Part shown: piece by piece, positions 35,362-43,421 of the stretch
Layout: each line of letters starts with the position of its first letter
How positions within the stretch are numbered: position 1 is the first letter of the stretch
Assembly: GCF_007997385.1 (NCBI RefSeq)
Contig: NZ_VOSC01000025.1
Location: forward strand, 292-64,291
Direction: 5' to 3'
From: Seonamhaeicola algicola
GTDB taxonomy: Bacteria; Bacteroidota; Bacteroidia; Flavobacteriales; Flavobacteriaceae
Length of the DNA stretch: 64,000 nucleotides
Notes under the pieces: generated by a model
Database searches by the model: none
Told to the model about the DNA's origin: nothing
The model's input: only the letters and a program-made list of their open reading frames with translations
Translations under genes and position numbers: made by a program

Positions 35362-36414
35362 ATGCTAACGGATAACGAAAAAAAAATTTACAGCAGACAT
35401 ATTATTCTTGATGAAATAGGCCTTAAAGGACAAGAAAAACTAAAACAAGCAAAAGTGTTAGTTGTTGGCGCTGGCGGATTAGGGTGTCCTATTTTACAAT
35501 ACTTAACCGCTGCTGGTGTTGGCACTATTGGTATTGTTGATGCAGATGTGGTTGATGTTAGTAATTTACACCGTCAAATTTTATATACTATTGATGATGT
35601 TGGTAAACCCAAAGCATTAACAGCTTCAAAACGGTTAAAACAGCTCAATCCGCATGTTAATTTTGAGGTTTTTCAAACGTTTTTATCAACAAAAAATGCT
35701 ATAAATATATTTTCAGAATATGATATTATAGTTGATGGTTCTGATAATTTTCAAACACGGTATTTATGTAATGATGCTGCTGTAATTACCAACAAACCTC
35801 TAGTTTTCGGTTCTATTTTTAAGTTTGAAGCACAATTATCTGTGTTTAATTATAAAAACGGGCCAACATACAGGTGCTTATATCCAACACCACCAACTGC
35901 GGGTTCAGTACCATCATGTTCAGATGTTGGTGTTTTAGGTGTTTTACCAGGTATTGTTGGGTGTTATCAGGCTAATGAAGTTTTAAAAATTATACTGGAA
36001 AAAGGTGCTGTTTTGTCGGGTAAGCTATTAACGTTTAATGTGCTGAATATGGAACAAATGATGTTTAGCTTCAGTAAAAATGAGGCATTAAAAATTTCAG
36101 CTTTAGAAACTGATTATAATGTGTTTTGTGGTGTTGAAAACCCTTCAGAAAGTATTTCAATAGAAATTTTAAACGCTAACAAAACAGCCTATAATTTATT
36201 AGATGTAAGAGAGTCTTGGGAACGCGCACAACATAGTATTGGCGGGCAACATATCCCTTTAGGTGAATTGGCTAACAAATATGAAAATATACCAACTGAA
36301 AAACCTTTAGTTGTATATTGTAAATCTGGTATTAGAAGTCAAAAAGCTATTACTTTTTTGCAAGCGTATTTACCTAATACAACATTAATAAATTTAAAAA
36401 ACGGTATTGGCTAA
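35362..36414 (+). CDS. thiF: ThiF/MoeB-type adenylyltransferase with C-terminal rhodanese domain
   Basis: 350 residues. The N-terminal E1-like domain (about 1-245) has the nucleotide loop VVGAGGLGCPILQYL, VDVSNLHRQILY and the cysteine loop SVPSCSDVGVLG. The C-terminal rhodanese domain (about 265-350) carries NLLDVRESWE and the active-site loop VVYCKSGIRSQKA. It would adenylate the ThiS tail, and the rhodanese part could supply sulfur. It might also serve MoaD. Last gene of the thi operon; its stop overlaps the stop of the opposite gene by three bases. Confidence 0.93.
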   Translation: MLTDNEKKIYSRHIILDEIGLKGQEKLKQAKVLVVGAGGLGCPILQYLTAAGVGTIGIVDADVVDVSNLHRQILYTIDDVGKPKALTASKRLKQLNPHVNFEVFQTFLSTKNAINIFSEYDIIVDGSDNFQTRYLCNDAAVITNKPLVFGSIFKFEAQLSVFNYKNGPTYRCLYPTPPTAGSVPSCSDVGVLGVLPGIVGCYQANEVLKIILEKGAVLSGKLLTFNVLNMEQMMFSFSKNEALKISALETDYNVFCGVENPSESISIEILNANKTAYNLLDVRESWERAQHSIGGQHIPLGELANKYENIPTEKPLVVYCKSGIRSQKAITFLQAYLPNTTLINLKNGIG

Positions 36415-36839
36415 TTAAAAATGGTTAGTATATTACCGTTTTGTTCCACTCTATAAAATTTTAATGAGCAACGTAACTCTGGATTTTCTAGAGGTTCACC
36501 AGTAACAAGGCTGTATTTATTTTTAGTAGCGCAGTTTGAGGTAGCATTTAAACCAGAAGGTGTAAGTACAGAGCATTCACTGGGTATAACATTAGGGTCT
36601 GCGGCATCCCAAGCAAAATAATCGGCACCGGTGCTAACAACAATAATACCCGCATTTCCTGCATTAGGTAAGTAAACAGGATTGCCAGCAAAGGGCAATT
36701 GGCTGTATTGCGGTAAACTAAGGTTTACGGTTTCATAAACATTAATATCTAATAAAAATTTACAGTTTTCATCTGTGGCAGAATTGCTGCTACAGGCACT
36801 AAAAACCAGTAAAATAAGGGCGCTATAAACTATTTTCAT
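36411..36839 (-). CDS. Lipoprotein with degenerate Rieske-like domain
   Basis: 142 residues from ATG 36839; an upstream ATG at 36863 adds eight residues ahead of a clear lipoprotein signal (MKIVYSALILLVFSAC). The mature part has the strand order of a Rieske fold: AGIIVVSTGADYFAWDA, two cysteine-containing segments (SECSVL, SNCATKNKYSLVTGEPL) and a final LKFYRVEQNGNILTIF. The histidines needed to bind a 2Fe-2S cluster are absent. Function unknown. It lies next to greA, divergently, which I recall as common in flavobacteria. Confidence 0.75.
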   Translation of the reverse strand: MKIVYSALILLVFSACSSNSATDENCKFLLDINVYETVNLSLPQYSQLPFAGNPVYLPNAGNAGIIVVSTGADYFAWDAADPNVIPSECSVLTPSGLNATSNCATKNKYSLVTGEPLENPELRCSLKFYRVEQNGNILTIFN

Positions 36840-36898
36840 AATCACTAAAAAAATGGTTTGCAATTTACAACAAAAAGTAAACCAACTTAAATATTTTG

Positions 36899-36938
36899 TA
36901 TATTTGCATACAATCTCGTGTGAACGGGATTTTTTTTA
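36899..36938 (+). promoter_or_regulatory. greA promoter with leader attenuator-like hairpin
   Basis: TATATTTG (36899-36906) is a -7 box. Transcription would start near 36912, where a stem AATCTCG / CGGGATT (36912-36918 and 36925-36931, one G-U pair) is followed at once by a run of eight T. A terminator at the very start of the greA transcript suggests premature termination and a tiny leader RNA, as in E. coli greA. Confidence 0.55.
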
Positions 36939-37006
36939 TGCTGAACATACAGGTTAAAATTATTTTGTATTTCAGTATTTCAGGTTATTAAATAAACGAT
37001 GAAGTT

Positions 37007-37480
37007 ATGAGTAAAGTATCTTATTACACAGCTGAAGGATTAAAAAAATTAAGAGATGAGCTAAAACAGCTTAAAGATATTGAACGCCCAAAGGCATCTC
37101 AAGCCATTGCAGAAGCAAGAGATAAAGGTGATTTAAGTGAGAATGCAGAGTATGATGCGGCTAAAGAAGCACAAGGTTTGCTTGAAATGAAAATTTCTAA
37201 ATTAGAAGAAACACTTTCTACGGCAAGATTAATTGATGAATCTCAGTTAGATACATCAAAAGTTTTAGTGCTTTCAAAAGTGAAAATAAAAAACCAAACC
37301 AATGGTATGGAAATGACTTATACGTTGGTGGCTGAAAGTGAAGCCGATTTAAAAACTGGTAAAATTTCAGTGAACTCGCCAATTGGTAAAGGTTTATTAG
37401 GTAAATCTGTTGGTGATGTAGCCGAAATTAAAGTGCCAAGTGGTGTAATGAAATTTGATATTGTAGAAATTTCTAGATAA
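37007..37480 (+). CDS. greA: Transcription elongation factor GreA
   Basis: 157 residues, normal length. An N-terminal coiled coil (about 5-75) has the acidic tip GDLSENAEYDAAKEAQ that reaches the RNA polymerase active site to stimulate cleavage of backtracked RNA. The C-terminal FKBP-like domain ends in SPIGKGLLGKSVGDVAEI and VPSGVMKFDIVEI. The leader hairpin described at 36912-36938 may regulate it. Confidence 0.97.
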   Translation: MSKVSYYTAEGLKKLRDELKQLKDIERPKASQAIAEARDKGDLSENAEYDAAKEAQGLLEMKISKLEETLSTARLIDESQLDTSKVLVLSKVKIKNQTNGMEMTYTLVAESEADLKTGKISVNSPIGKGLLGKSVGDVAEIKVPSGVMKFDIVEISR

Positions 37481-37489
37481 AAACATACA

Positions 37490-37516
37490 AACCTGTTAGT
37501 TTTAACTAACAGGTTT
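37490..37516. terminator. Inverted repeat between greA and the HIT gene
   Basis: AACCTGTTAG / CTAACAGGTT with a short TTTTAA loop, 10 bases after the greA stop. The following T-run is weak (TTTAAAATAT), so termination may be partial. Confidence 0.5.
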
Positions 37517-37527
37517 AAAATATAACT

Positions 37528-37917
37528 ATGGCTTCAATTTTTACTAAAATAATTAATGGCGAAATACCTTGCTACAAAATAGCAGAAACTGATGATTTTT
37601 TAGCCTTTTTAGATATTAATCCAAACAGTAAAGGGCATACGCTATGTATACCTAAAAAAGAGGTTGATAAAATTTTTGATTTAGATGAAGCCACCTACAG
37701 CGGGCTTATGCGCTTTTCAAGAACAGTTGCTTTAGCCATAGAAAAAGCTATACCGTGTAAACGCGTAGGTATAACCGTTATAGGTTTAGAGGTGCCGCAT
37801 ACACATGTACATTTAATACCTTTGAACAGTATGGATGATGCACGCTTTATAAAAAAAGAAACCTTAACGCCTGAAGCGTTTGAAAGTGTAGCCGCTGCTA
37901 TTAAAAAACATTTATAA
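37528..37917 (+). CDS. HIT family hydrolase
   Basis: 129 residues. A histidine-triad nucleotide-binding protein that cleaves nucleotide phosphoramidates or dinucleoside polyphosphates. The N-terminal motif MASIFTKIINGEIPCYKIAE and the catalytic HTHVHLIPL (about 92-100) are intact. It follows greA and its 3' end overlaps the opposite gene by 17 bases. Confidence 0.94.
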   Translation: MASIFTKIINGEIPCYKIAETDDFLAFLDINPNSKGHTLCIPKKEVDKIFDLDEATYSGLMRFSRTVALAIEKAIPCKRVGITVIGLEVPHTHVHLIPLNSMDDARFIKKETLTPEAFESVAAAIKKHL

Positions 37918-38263
37918 TATTAGGTTTTATAAGTAGCACTAGTGTTGTTACAATTAACAAAACACATAATAAAATTACAGCCCAAAAAGTTTTTTTAAAA
38001 TATTTGGACGCTTTTTTAGGTTTAATAGCTTTTTGCTGATATTCAAAAACACGATCAATATCATCAGTCCATTGTACTGGATAAATAGTTGTTTTACAAA
38101 CTTTGCACTCTAAAACATGATCAATTTGGTTGGTAATAGATTTATAAAATCTAGTTTCTACAAACTTTTGTGTAAAGGTTAACCGTAAACCATCATTATT
38201 ATAGCACTCAGGGCAATTGTTTTTTAAAGCAACCTCTTTTAAATTAATAAATGATTCCTTCAT
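37901..38263 (-). CDS. Small zinc-ribbon-like membrane protein
   Basis: 120 residues, family not recognised. The N-terminal part has two cysteine pairs, CPEC (about 17) and CKVC (about 53), as in a zinc ribbon. A lysine-rich stretch precedes one membrane helix near the C-terminus (FWAVILLCVLLIVTTLVLLI). It would be anchored with the zinc-ribbon in the cytoplasm. It starts three bases after the end of the histidine kinase gene, so the two are probably co-transcribed. Confidence 0.75.
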   Translation of the reverse strand: MKESFINLKEVALKNNCPECYNNDGLRLTFTQKFVETRFYKSITNQIDHVLECKVCKTTIYPVQWTDDIDRVFEYQQKAIKPKKASKYFKKTFWAVILLCVLLIVTTLVLLIKPNIINVF

Positions 38264-38266
38264 GTT

Positions 38267-39418
38267 TTAAGCAGATTTTAAGGTAATTTGTATTGTTGTA
38301 CCTTTGTTTTTTTCTGAAGAAAGTACTTTTATCTTTCCATTATGAAAATCTTCAATAATACGTTTGGTAAGTGATAAACCTAAGCCCCAACCACGTTTTT
38401 TAGTTGTAAAACCAGGCTCAAAAATTTTGTTAAAGTCTTTTTTAGCAATACCTTTTCCGGTATCGGTTACTTGTATTTTAACAAGGTTTTCAAGCTGTAA
38501 AATTTCAATAGTTAAACTGCCACGACCTTTCATGGCATCAATAGCATTTTTTACCAAGTTTTCAATAGTCCAACTATAAAGCTGTTTGTTAAGTTTAACA
38601 GGTATTGTTTTAGTAGTAGTAATTAAATTAAAATTTATAAGGTTTGATGATCTTGCTTTTAAATAATCGTAAGCATTAACAGTTTCTGCAACAATGTTGG
38701 CGGTTTCAAGCGTTGGCAAAGAGCCTATTTTGCTAAAGCGTTCGGCAATAATTTTTAATCTATCAACATCTTTTTCAATTTCAATAATATAATCGGCATT
38801 AACATTTTCGGTTTTTAAAATTTCGGTCCAACCAATTAATGATGATAATGGTGTGCCAATTTGGTGCGCAGTTTCTTTGGCCATACCAGACCACAGTTTG
38901 TTTTGTGTGGCATTTTTATTACTGCTATAAAAAAAGAAAATAACCGCGCCAAATAGTACTACAATAAGTATTAAAGCTAGTGGGTAGTATTTTAATTTGT
39001 TTAATAATGGTGAGTTGCCGTAGTAAATAGTATTGTAAAGTTTGCCATCAAACTTTACTTTTATAGGTGTGTTTTCTTGTTCAAATTTTGTAATAAGTTT
39101 GTTAATATAGGCCGTGTCTTTAGCTTTTTTAGGGTCTATGTTGTTAAAATCTATACTACCATCTCTGTTAACCATAATCATTGGTGTGGTTTTGTTGCTG
39201 GTAATTACCTGCAAAGGTAAATCGCCCATATTTTCGTTTAGGTTATCTGTTTTAATTAAATCAGATTGCGCAAACGACCAATTTTCCATTTTAACACGTT
39301 CTTCATGTTTAAAATGCTGAAAAAACTCATAAGTTTTCCATAAAATAACAGAAACAATAATGAAAGAAGTGGCAATAATTATCCACCTAAATGTGTTTTG
39401 ATTTTTAGTAAAAAGCAT
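38267..39418 (-). CDS. Membrane-bound sensor histidine kinase
   Basis: 383 residues. Two membrane helices (about 12-28 and 147-168) flank an extracytoplasmic sensor of about 115 residues with no recognised domain. The dimerisation helix has the phospho-acceptor histidine in AKETAHQIGTPLSSLIGW (about 190). The ATPase domain has NLVKNAIDAM, DTGKGIAKKDF and GWGLGLSLTKRI. No response regulator gene is adjacent, so it is an orphan kinase; the zinc-ribbon membrane gene follows directly. Confidence 0.93.
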   Translation of the reverse strand: MLFTKNQNTFRWIIIATSFIIVSVILWKTYEFFQHFKHEERVKMENWSFAQSDLIKTDNLNENMGDLPLQVITSNKTTPMIMVNRDGSIDFNNIDPKKAKDTAYINKLITKFEQENTPIKVKFDGKLYNTIYYGNSPLLNKLKYYPLALILIVVLFGAVIFFFYSSNKNATQNKLWSGMAKETAHQIGTPLSSLIGWTEILKTENVNADYIIEIEKDVDRLKIIAERFSKIGSLPTLETANIVAETVNAYDYLKARSSNLINFNLITTTKTIPVKLNKQLYSWTIENLVKNAIDAMKGRGSLTIEILQLENLVKIQVTDTGKGIAKKDFNKIFEPGFTTKKRGWGLGLSLTKRIIEDFHNGKIKVLSSEKNKGTTIQITLKSA

Positions 39419-39512
39419 TAACTATACATTTACATTGTAATATAATGCAATTCTGTTAATATTATTGTGCTAGTTGTTAGTAATTCTGTTTTTACATACA
39501 ACACATAATAGT

Positions 39513-39520
39513 TACCTTTG
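39513..39520 (+). promoter_or_regulatory. -7 box (TACCTTTG) of the flavin reductase gene
   Basis: TACCTTTG matches TAnnTTTG and ends 18 bases before ATG 39539. Because it covers the alternative upstream TTG at 39518, it supports the ATG start. Confidence 0.6.
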
Positions 39521-39538
39521 TTAAAACAAAATTTGTTA

Positions 39539-40417
39539 ATGGCATCATTTAATCCAAAAAACCTATCAACCAGTGTATTACATAGTTATTTGTTAAGTGC
39601 TGTTGCGCCAAGGCCTATAGCTTTTGCTAGTACAATGAATGATAAAGGAGAAGCCAATTTATCGCCATTTAGTTTCTTTAATGTTTTTAGTGCAAATCCG
39701 CCTATATTAATTTTTTCGCCCGCGCGAAGAGTTAGAGATAACACTACAAAACACACATTACACAATGTTGAAAGTACAAAAGAAGTGGTAATTAATGTGG
39801 TTAATTATGATTTGGTACAACAAATGTCATTAGCAAGTACAGAGTATCCTGAAGGTGTAAATGAATTTGAAAAAGCAGGTTTAACTATGGTAAAATCTGA
39901 TGTGGTTAAGCCGTTTAGGGTTGCAGAATCACCTGTACAATTAGAGTGTAAAGTAAATGAAGTTATAGCTTTAGGAACCGAAGGTGGTGCTGGTAATTTG
40001 GTTATTTGTGAAGTTTTAAAACTTCATATTGATGATGATGTTTTAAATGAAGATAATACTATTAACCAAAAACGGTTAGATTTAGTAGCTAGAGCAGGTG
40101 GCAGTTTTTACAGTAGAGCCAAAAAAGGCTTTTTTGAAATACCAAAACCACTGTCAACTTTAGGTATTGGCGTAGATAGTTTTCCGGAGCATATAAAAAA
40201 CTCAATGATTTTAACAGGAAACGATTTAGGTATGTTAGGCAACGTTGAAGCTTTACCAAATGATGATGAAGTAAATGCGTTTATTGAAAAGTTAGCAAGC
40301 CGATACCCAAATATAAAAACAGCATCGCATAGAGAAAAGCACAAGCTAGCCAGTAACTATTTAAGTTATGGCGATGTACAAAGTGCTTGGAAAATATTAT
40401 TAAGTAAGAGTAAATAA
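39539..40417 (+). CDS. Flavin reductase-like (FMN-binding split barrel) protein
   Basis: 292 residues from ATG 39539; the longer frame from TTG 39518 overlaps the promoter. The N-terminal two thirds are a flavin reductase-like split barrel with VAPRPIAFASTMNDKGEANL (about 22) and NVFSANPPILIFSP. The last 70 residues form a helical extension. Such proteins bind FMN and may act as oxidoreductases; the substrate is unknown. The DUF3127 gene follows 19 bases later in the same direction. Confidence 0.88.
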   Translation: MASFNPKNLSTSVLHSYLLSAVAPRPIAFASTMNDKGEANLSPFSFFNVFSANPPILIFSPARRVRDNTTKHTLHNVESTKEVVINVVNYDLVQQMSLASTEYPEGVNEFEKAGLTMVKSDVVKPFRVAESPVQLECKVNEVIALGTEGGAGNLVICEVLKLHIDDDVLNEDNTINQKRLDLVARAGGSFYSRAKKGFFEIPKPLSTLGIGVDSFPEHIKNSMILTGNDLGMLGNVEALPNDDEVNAFIEKLASRYPNIKTASHREKHKLASNYLSYGDVQSAWKILLSKSK

Positions 40418-40436
40418 TAAATACATATTTTAAGTA

Positions 40437-40817
40437 ATGGAAGTTCAAGGAAGAATAAAAGTAATTGGAGAAACACAAACTTTTGGAGCTAACGGTTTTA
40501 GAAAAAGAGAAATTGTTGTTACTACAGAAGAGCAGTACCCGCAACATATTATGGTGGAGTTTGTGCAGGATAAAACAGACTTATTAAGTAACTACCAAGT
40601 AGGACAGCAAGTAAAAATAAATATTAATTTAAGAGGTAGAGAATGGGTAAATCCGCAAGGAGAAACAAAATACTTTAACTCTATACAAGGTTGGAGAATT
40701 GAAGCAGTGCAACAACAAGCAGCAGGCGACAGTAATTTACCACCCGTACCACCAACTGATGCGTTTGAGCCAGCAGGAAATTTAAACGAAGAAGATCATG
40801 ATGATTTACCGTTTTAA
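40437..40817 (+). CDS. DUF3127 protein with SSB-like acidic C-terminal tip
   Basis: 126 residues. The DUF3127 domain (about 1-90) opens MEVQGRIKVIGETQTFG, with FRKREIVVTTEEQYPQ and WVNPQGETKYFNSIQGWRIE; the pattern suggests an OB-type barrel. A proline-rich linker leads to EEDHDDLPF, almost identical to the tip of SSB in this genome (DDDDLPF). This suggests single-strand DNA binding or competition for SSB partners. The family has no established function. It is followed by a terminator. Confidence 0.88.
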   Translation: MEVQGRIKVIGETQTFGANGFRKREIVVTTEEQYPQHIMVEFVQDKTDLLSNYQVGQQVKININLRGREWVNPQGETKYFNSIQGWRIEAVQQQAAGDSNLPPVPPTDAFEPAGNLNEEDHDDLPF

Positions 40818-40852
40818 TGATATTAAATAATTCTGTTTACACAGGAATATTA

Positions 40853-40885
40853 AAAAAACCTCAGCATTTTATGTTGAGGTTTTTT
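40853..40885. terminator. Terminator after the DUF3127 gene
   Basis: AAAAAACCTCAGCAT / ATGTTGAGGTTTTTT (one G-U pair) with a 3-base loop, 12 bases before aat. Confidence 0.85.
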
Positions 40886-40896
40886 AATTTTACAAT

Positions 40897-41526
40897 ATGC
40901 ATTATATAAGTAAAAATTTATGGTTTCCTAGTGTTAATGAAGCTACCCCCGAAGGCTTATTGGCTGTTGGTGGAGATTTATCAGTAAACCGTTTAGTACT
41001 TGCTTATAAATCAGGTATATTTCCTTGGTTTGATGCCGAAGAGCCCATACTTTGGTGGAGTCCAGACCCTAGGTTTGTGCTGTTTCCCAATAAATTAAAG
41101 GTATCAAAAAGTATGAAACAAGTATTGCGCAGTAACCGCTTTAAAGTAACTACCAATACAGCATTTAAGCAGGTTGTACAAGAATGCTCAAAAATTAAAC
41201 GTATAGGGCAACAAGGTACTTGGATAACTAATAGTATGATTGACGCCTACGTAAACTTACATAAAGTAGGTTTGGCAATATCGGTTGAAGTGTGGCAAAA
41301 TAAACAGCTTGTTGGCGGTTTGTATGGTGTAGATTTAAAAAATGGCGTGTTTTGTGGTGAAAGTATGTTTGCTAAAGTAAGCAATGCCAGTAAAGTGGGT
41401 TTTATAACCTTTATACAAAATAGTAATTATAAACTTATAGATTGCCAAGTGCACACAGATCATTTACAAAGTTTAGGTGCCGAAGATATAGCTAGAGACT
41501 TATTTTTGCAGTACTTAGATGTTTAA
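40897..41526 (+). CDS. aat: Leucyl/phenylalanyl-tRNA-protein transferase
   Basis: 209 residues, usual length. It attaches leucine or phenylalanine to N-terminal basic residues, marking proteins for degradation in the N-degron pathway. Motifs: TPEGLLAVGGDLSVNRLVLA (about 17), YKSGIFPWFD, LWWSPDPRFVLFP, GTWITNSMIDAY, GGLYGVDLKNGVFCGESMF and the end LIDCQVHTDHLQSLGAEDIA. The stop overlaps the stop of the opposite DUF2490 gene by four bases. Confidence 0.97.
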   Translation: MHYISKNLWFPSVNEATPEGLLAVGGDLSVNRLVLAYKSGIFPWFDAEEPILWWSPDPRFVLFPNKLKVSKSMKQVLRSNRFKVTTNTAFKQVVQECSKIKRIGQQGTWITNSMIDAYVNLHKVGLAISVEVWQNKQLVGGLYGVDLKNGVFCGESMFAKVSNASKVGFITFIQNSNYKLIDCQVHTDHLQSLGAEDIARDLFLQYLDV

Positions 41527-42203
41527 ATTTTAAGAATTGCAGCCGTTAATAAATAAAGATTGTTTTTTGCTTTTACATTATAACTTTCCCACCTAAACTC
41601 TAGGCCACTTTGTAGTTTTAAATTCTGGTCTATTTGCCAACCTATTAATGAGGTAAATCTTTGGTCAAATAAGGGTTCATGAGCTTCACTCAAACTTACT
41701 AAAGCTTCGGTACTGGCTACCAAATACGTTTCTCCAATATTTAATTTTTCTCCATTCAACGGAAAATCAACAGCAAACCTATAGCGTTGCCTAAAAGCAG
41801 TAAAGGTATTAAATAAGCGTTGTTCAAACCGTATTCTATGGCCGTATCGTACACCAAGTTTTTGTTTGGTTACATTAAATTGTTGGGTAAAACGCCACTC
41901 ATCACTGCCAGTATTAAACCAATCTCGGTTGCGGTAATAAATACCTAAGCTTAACTTATGAATAAAGTTTAGTTTAAAAGTTGAAAAATGATAAAAATCT
42001 ACTTGTTGTTGTTTGTAGTTAAGGTTGTTTTTGTATAAAAAATACCGACTTCTAACGGCAAAATTAGCACTATATTCTTTACTGAAGTTATGGTTTACAG
42101 ATGCCATGGTTTCACCTAAACCACTAAAGTTGTTTTGTGCTGAAGCAGCTGTGTAAATTATTAAAAAAAGTAATATGTATAGTGTGTTTTTAATATAATG
42201 CAT
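41523..42203 (-). CDS. DUF2490 outer-membrane beta-barrel protein
   Basis: 226 residues from ATG 42203, chosen because MHYIKNTLYILLFLIIYTAA is a signal peptide; the frame also opens upstream at 42257. The rest has alternating aromatic and polar strands (VRSRYFLYKNN, LSLGIYYRNRDWF, RFEQRLFNTFTAFRQRYRF) as in DUF2490, a family of predicted outer-membrane barrels in Bacteroidota with unknown function. Its start overlaps the end of the preceding gene by 14 bases. Confidence 0.82.
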   Translation of the reverse strand: MHYIKNTLYILLFLIIYTAASAQNNFSGLGETMASVNHNFSKEYSANFAVRSRYFLYKNNLNYKQQQVDFYHFSTFKLNFIHKLSLGIYYRNRDWFNTGSDEWRFTQQFNVTKQKLGVRYGHRIRFEQRLFNTFTAFRQRYRFAVDFPLNGEKLNIGETYLVASTEALVSLSEAHEPLFDQRFTSLIGWQIDQNLKLQSGLEFRWESYNVKAKNNLYLLTAAILKI

Positions 42204-42771
42204 GCTCGTATGAAGCGGATGTAACTTTCCTAGATTTTTTAAAAGTACCATTTTCATTAAAAGTAAGTTCTCTTAATTCGTGGCGTTCTTTGGTTTTAAT
42301 TTCGGCAATAATTTCAAAGTGTGTAGGCTTTTGGTTGGGGTTATTTACAATATGTTCAATAAACTGTTTATCTGTTTTACTGCTATTGTTTATAAATTGT
42401 TTTTGAATTTTAATGAATCTAATTTTTTCAAATTTATCAGAAAAATGGCGTTTAATTTTTTGTAATGATGCCTTTGGTATGTGTTTTTGTTTTATTAATA
42501 TTTCAATATCTTCTAAAGTGCCTATGCTATCAAATTCAACACTGTAGTGAAGTTTATTTAGTTTAAATTTAGCTTCAAAACTAACTTTTTCACCATCGGT
42601 TTCTTTATAAAATTTTAAGTAGCTAGCATTATTTGCTATAAAGCTAAAATAGGAACTTGCTAATTCAGGAAAATGAGCCTGTTTTATACGTTCTTCTTTT
42701 TCATTTTTAACTTGGGAAAAACAGAGCGCATTACAAAACAGTAATAAAAAAATGTAGTTTTTAAACTTCAT
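42190..42771 (-). CDS. Secreted hypothetical protein
   Basis: 193 residues, not recognised. A signal peptide (MKFKNYIFLLLFCNALCFS) precedes a charged alpha/beta region. Two segments with a similar strand-helix-strand rhythm (SFEAKFKLNKLHYSVEFD and THFEIIAEIKTKERHELREL) recall PepSY-like repeats, but this is weak. It overlaps tag by 11 bases and the DUF2490 gene by 14 bases, so it is the middle gene of an operon tag - this gene - DUF2490. It may work with the outer-membrane barrel. Confidence 0.75.
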   Translation of the reverse strand: MKFKNYIFLLLFCNALCFSQVKNEKEERIKQAHFPELASSYFSFIANNASYLKFYKETDGEKVSFEAKFKLNKLHYSVEFDSIGTLEDIEILIKQKHIPKASLQKIKRHFSDKFEKIRFIKIQKQFINNSSKTDKQFIEHIVNNPNQKPTHFEIIAEIKTKERHELRELTFNENGTFKKSRKVTSASYEHALY

Positions 42772-43327
42772 TATACCTAAAACAATTAGTTAAGTGGTCA
42801 TTAACCATGCCCGTTGCTTGCATGTGGGCGTAAACAACTGTTGTGCCTACAAATTTGAATCCGCGTTTTTTTAAATCTTTACTAATAGTATCGCTTAAAG
42901 GTGTATTTGCGGGTACTTCGGCTAGTGTTTTAAAATTATTTTTTATAGGTTTACCATTAACAAAACCCCAAATATAACTACTAAAACTGCCAAACTCTTC
43001 TTGAATTTTAATAAAAGCTTGTGCATTGGTAATAGTGGCTTTTATCTTCAATTTATTTCTAATAATTCCAGCATTTTGTAATAAACTGTCAATTTTAACT
43101 TGGTTGTAAGTGGCTATTTTTTTGTAGTTGAAATTATCAAAAGCTTTTCTAAAATTTTCACGTTTTCGTAATACGGTTATCCAACTTAAACCAGCCTGAA
43201 ATGTTTCTAATATTAAAAACTCAAATAATGTGTCATCATCATAAACAGGAACGCCCCATTCTTCATCATGGTATTTTTGGTAGAGCGCATCATCTTTACA
43301 CCAAGCGCATCTATTTTTAGCATTCAT
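42761..43327 (-). CDS. tag: DNA-3-methyladenine glycosylase I
   Basis: 188 residues, the size of Tag. It removes 3-methyladenine from alkylated DNA. The N-terminal zinc-site and substrate motifs CAWCKDDALYQKYHDEEWG and LILETFQAGLSWITVLRKR are present, as is the C-terminal FVGTTVVYAHMQATGMVNDH with the zinc-binding histidines. The minus strand reads TATTTTTG at 43413-43406, a possible -7 box about 80 bases upstream. Confidence 0.95.
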   Translation of the reverse strand: MNAKNRCAWCKDDALYQKYHDEEWGVPVYDDDTLFEFLILETFQAGLSWITVLRKRENFRKAFDNFNYKKIATYNQVKIDSLLQNAGIIRNKLKIKATITNAQAFIKIQEEFGSFSSYIWGFVNGKPIKNNFKTLAEVPANTPLSDTISKDLKKRGFKFVGTTVVYAHMQATGMVNDHLTNCFRYNEV

Positions 43328-43421
43328 AATTTTGTAAGTTTTAAAGTTTGTTTATGACAAATATCATGCAATAAGCAATGGCAAGATACTAATTTTACAA
43401 CGTTGCAAAAATATTATTACC

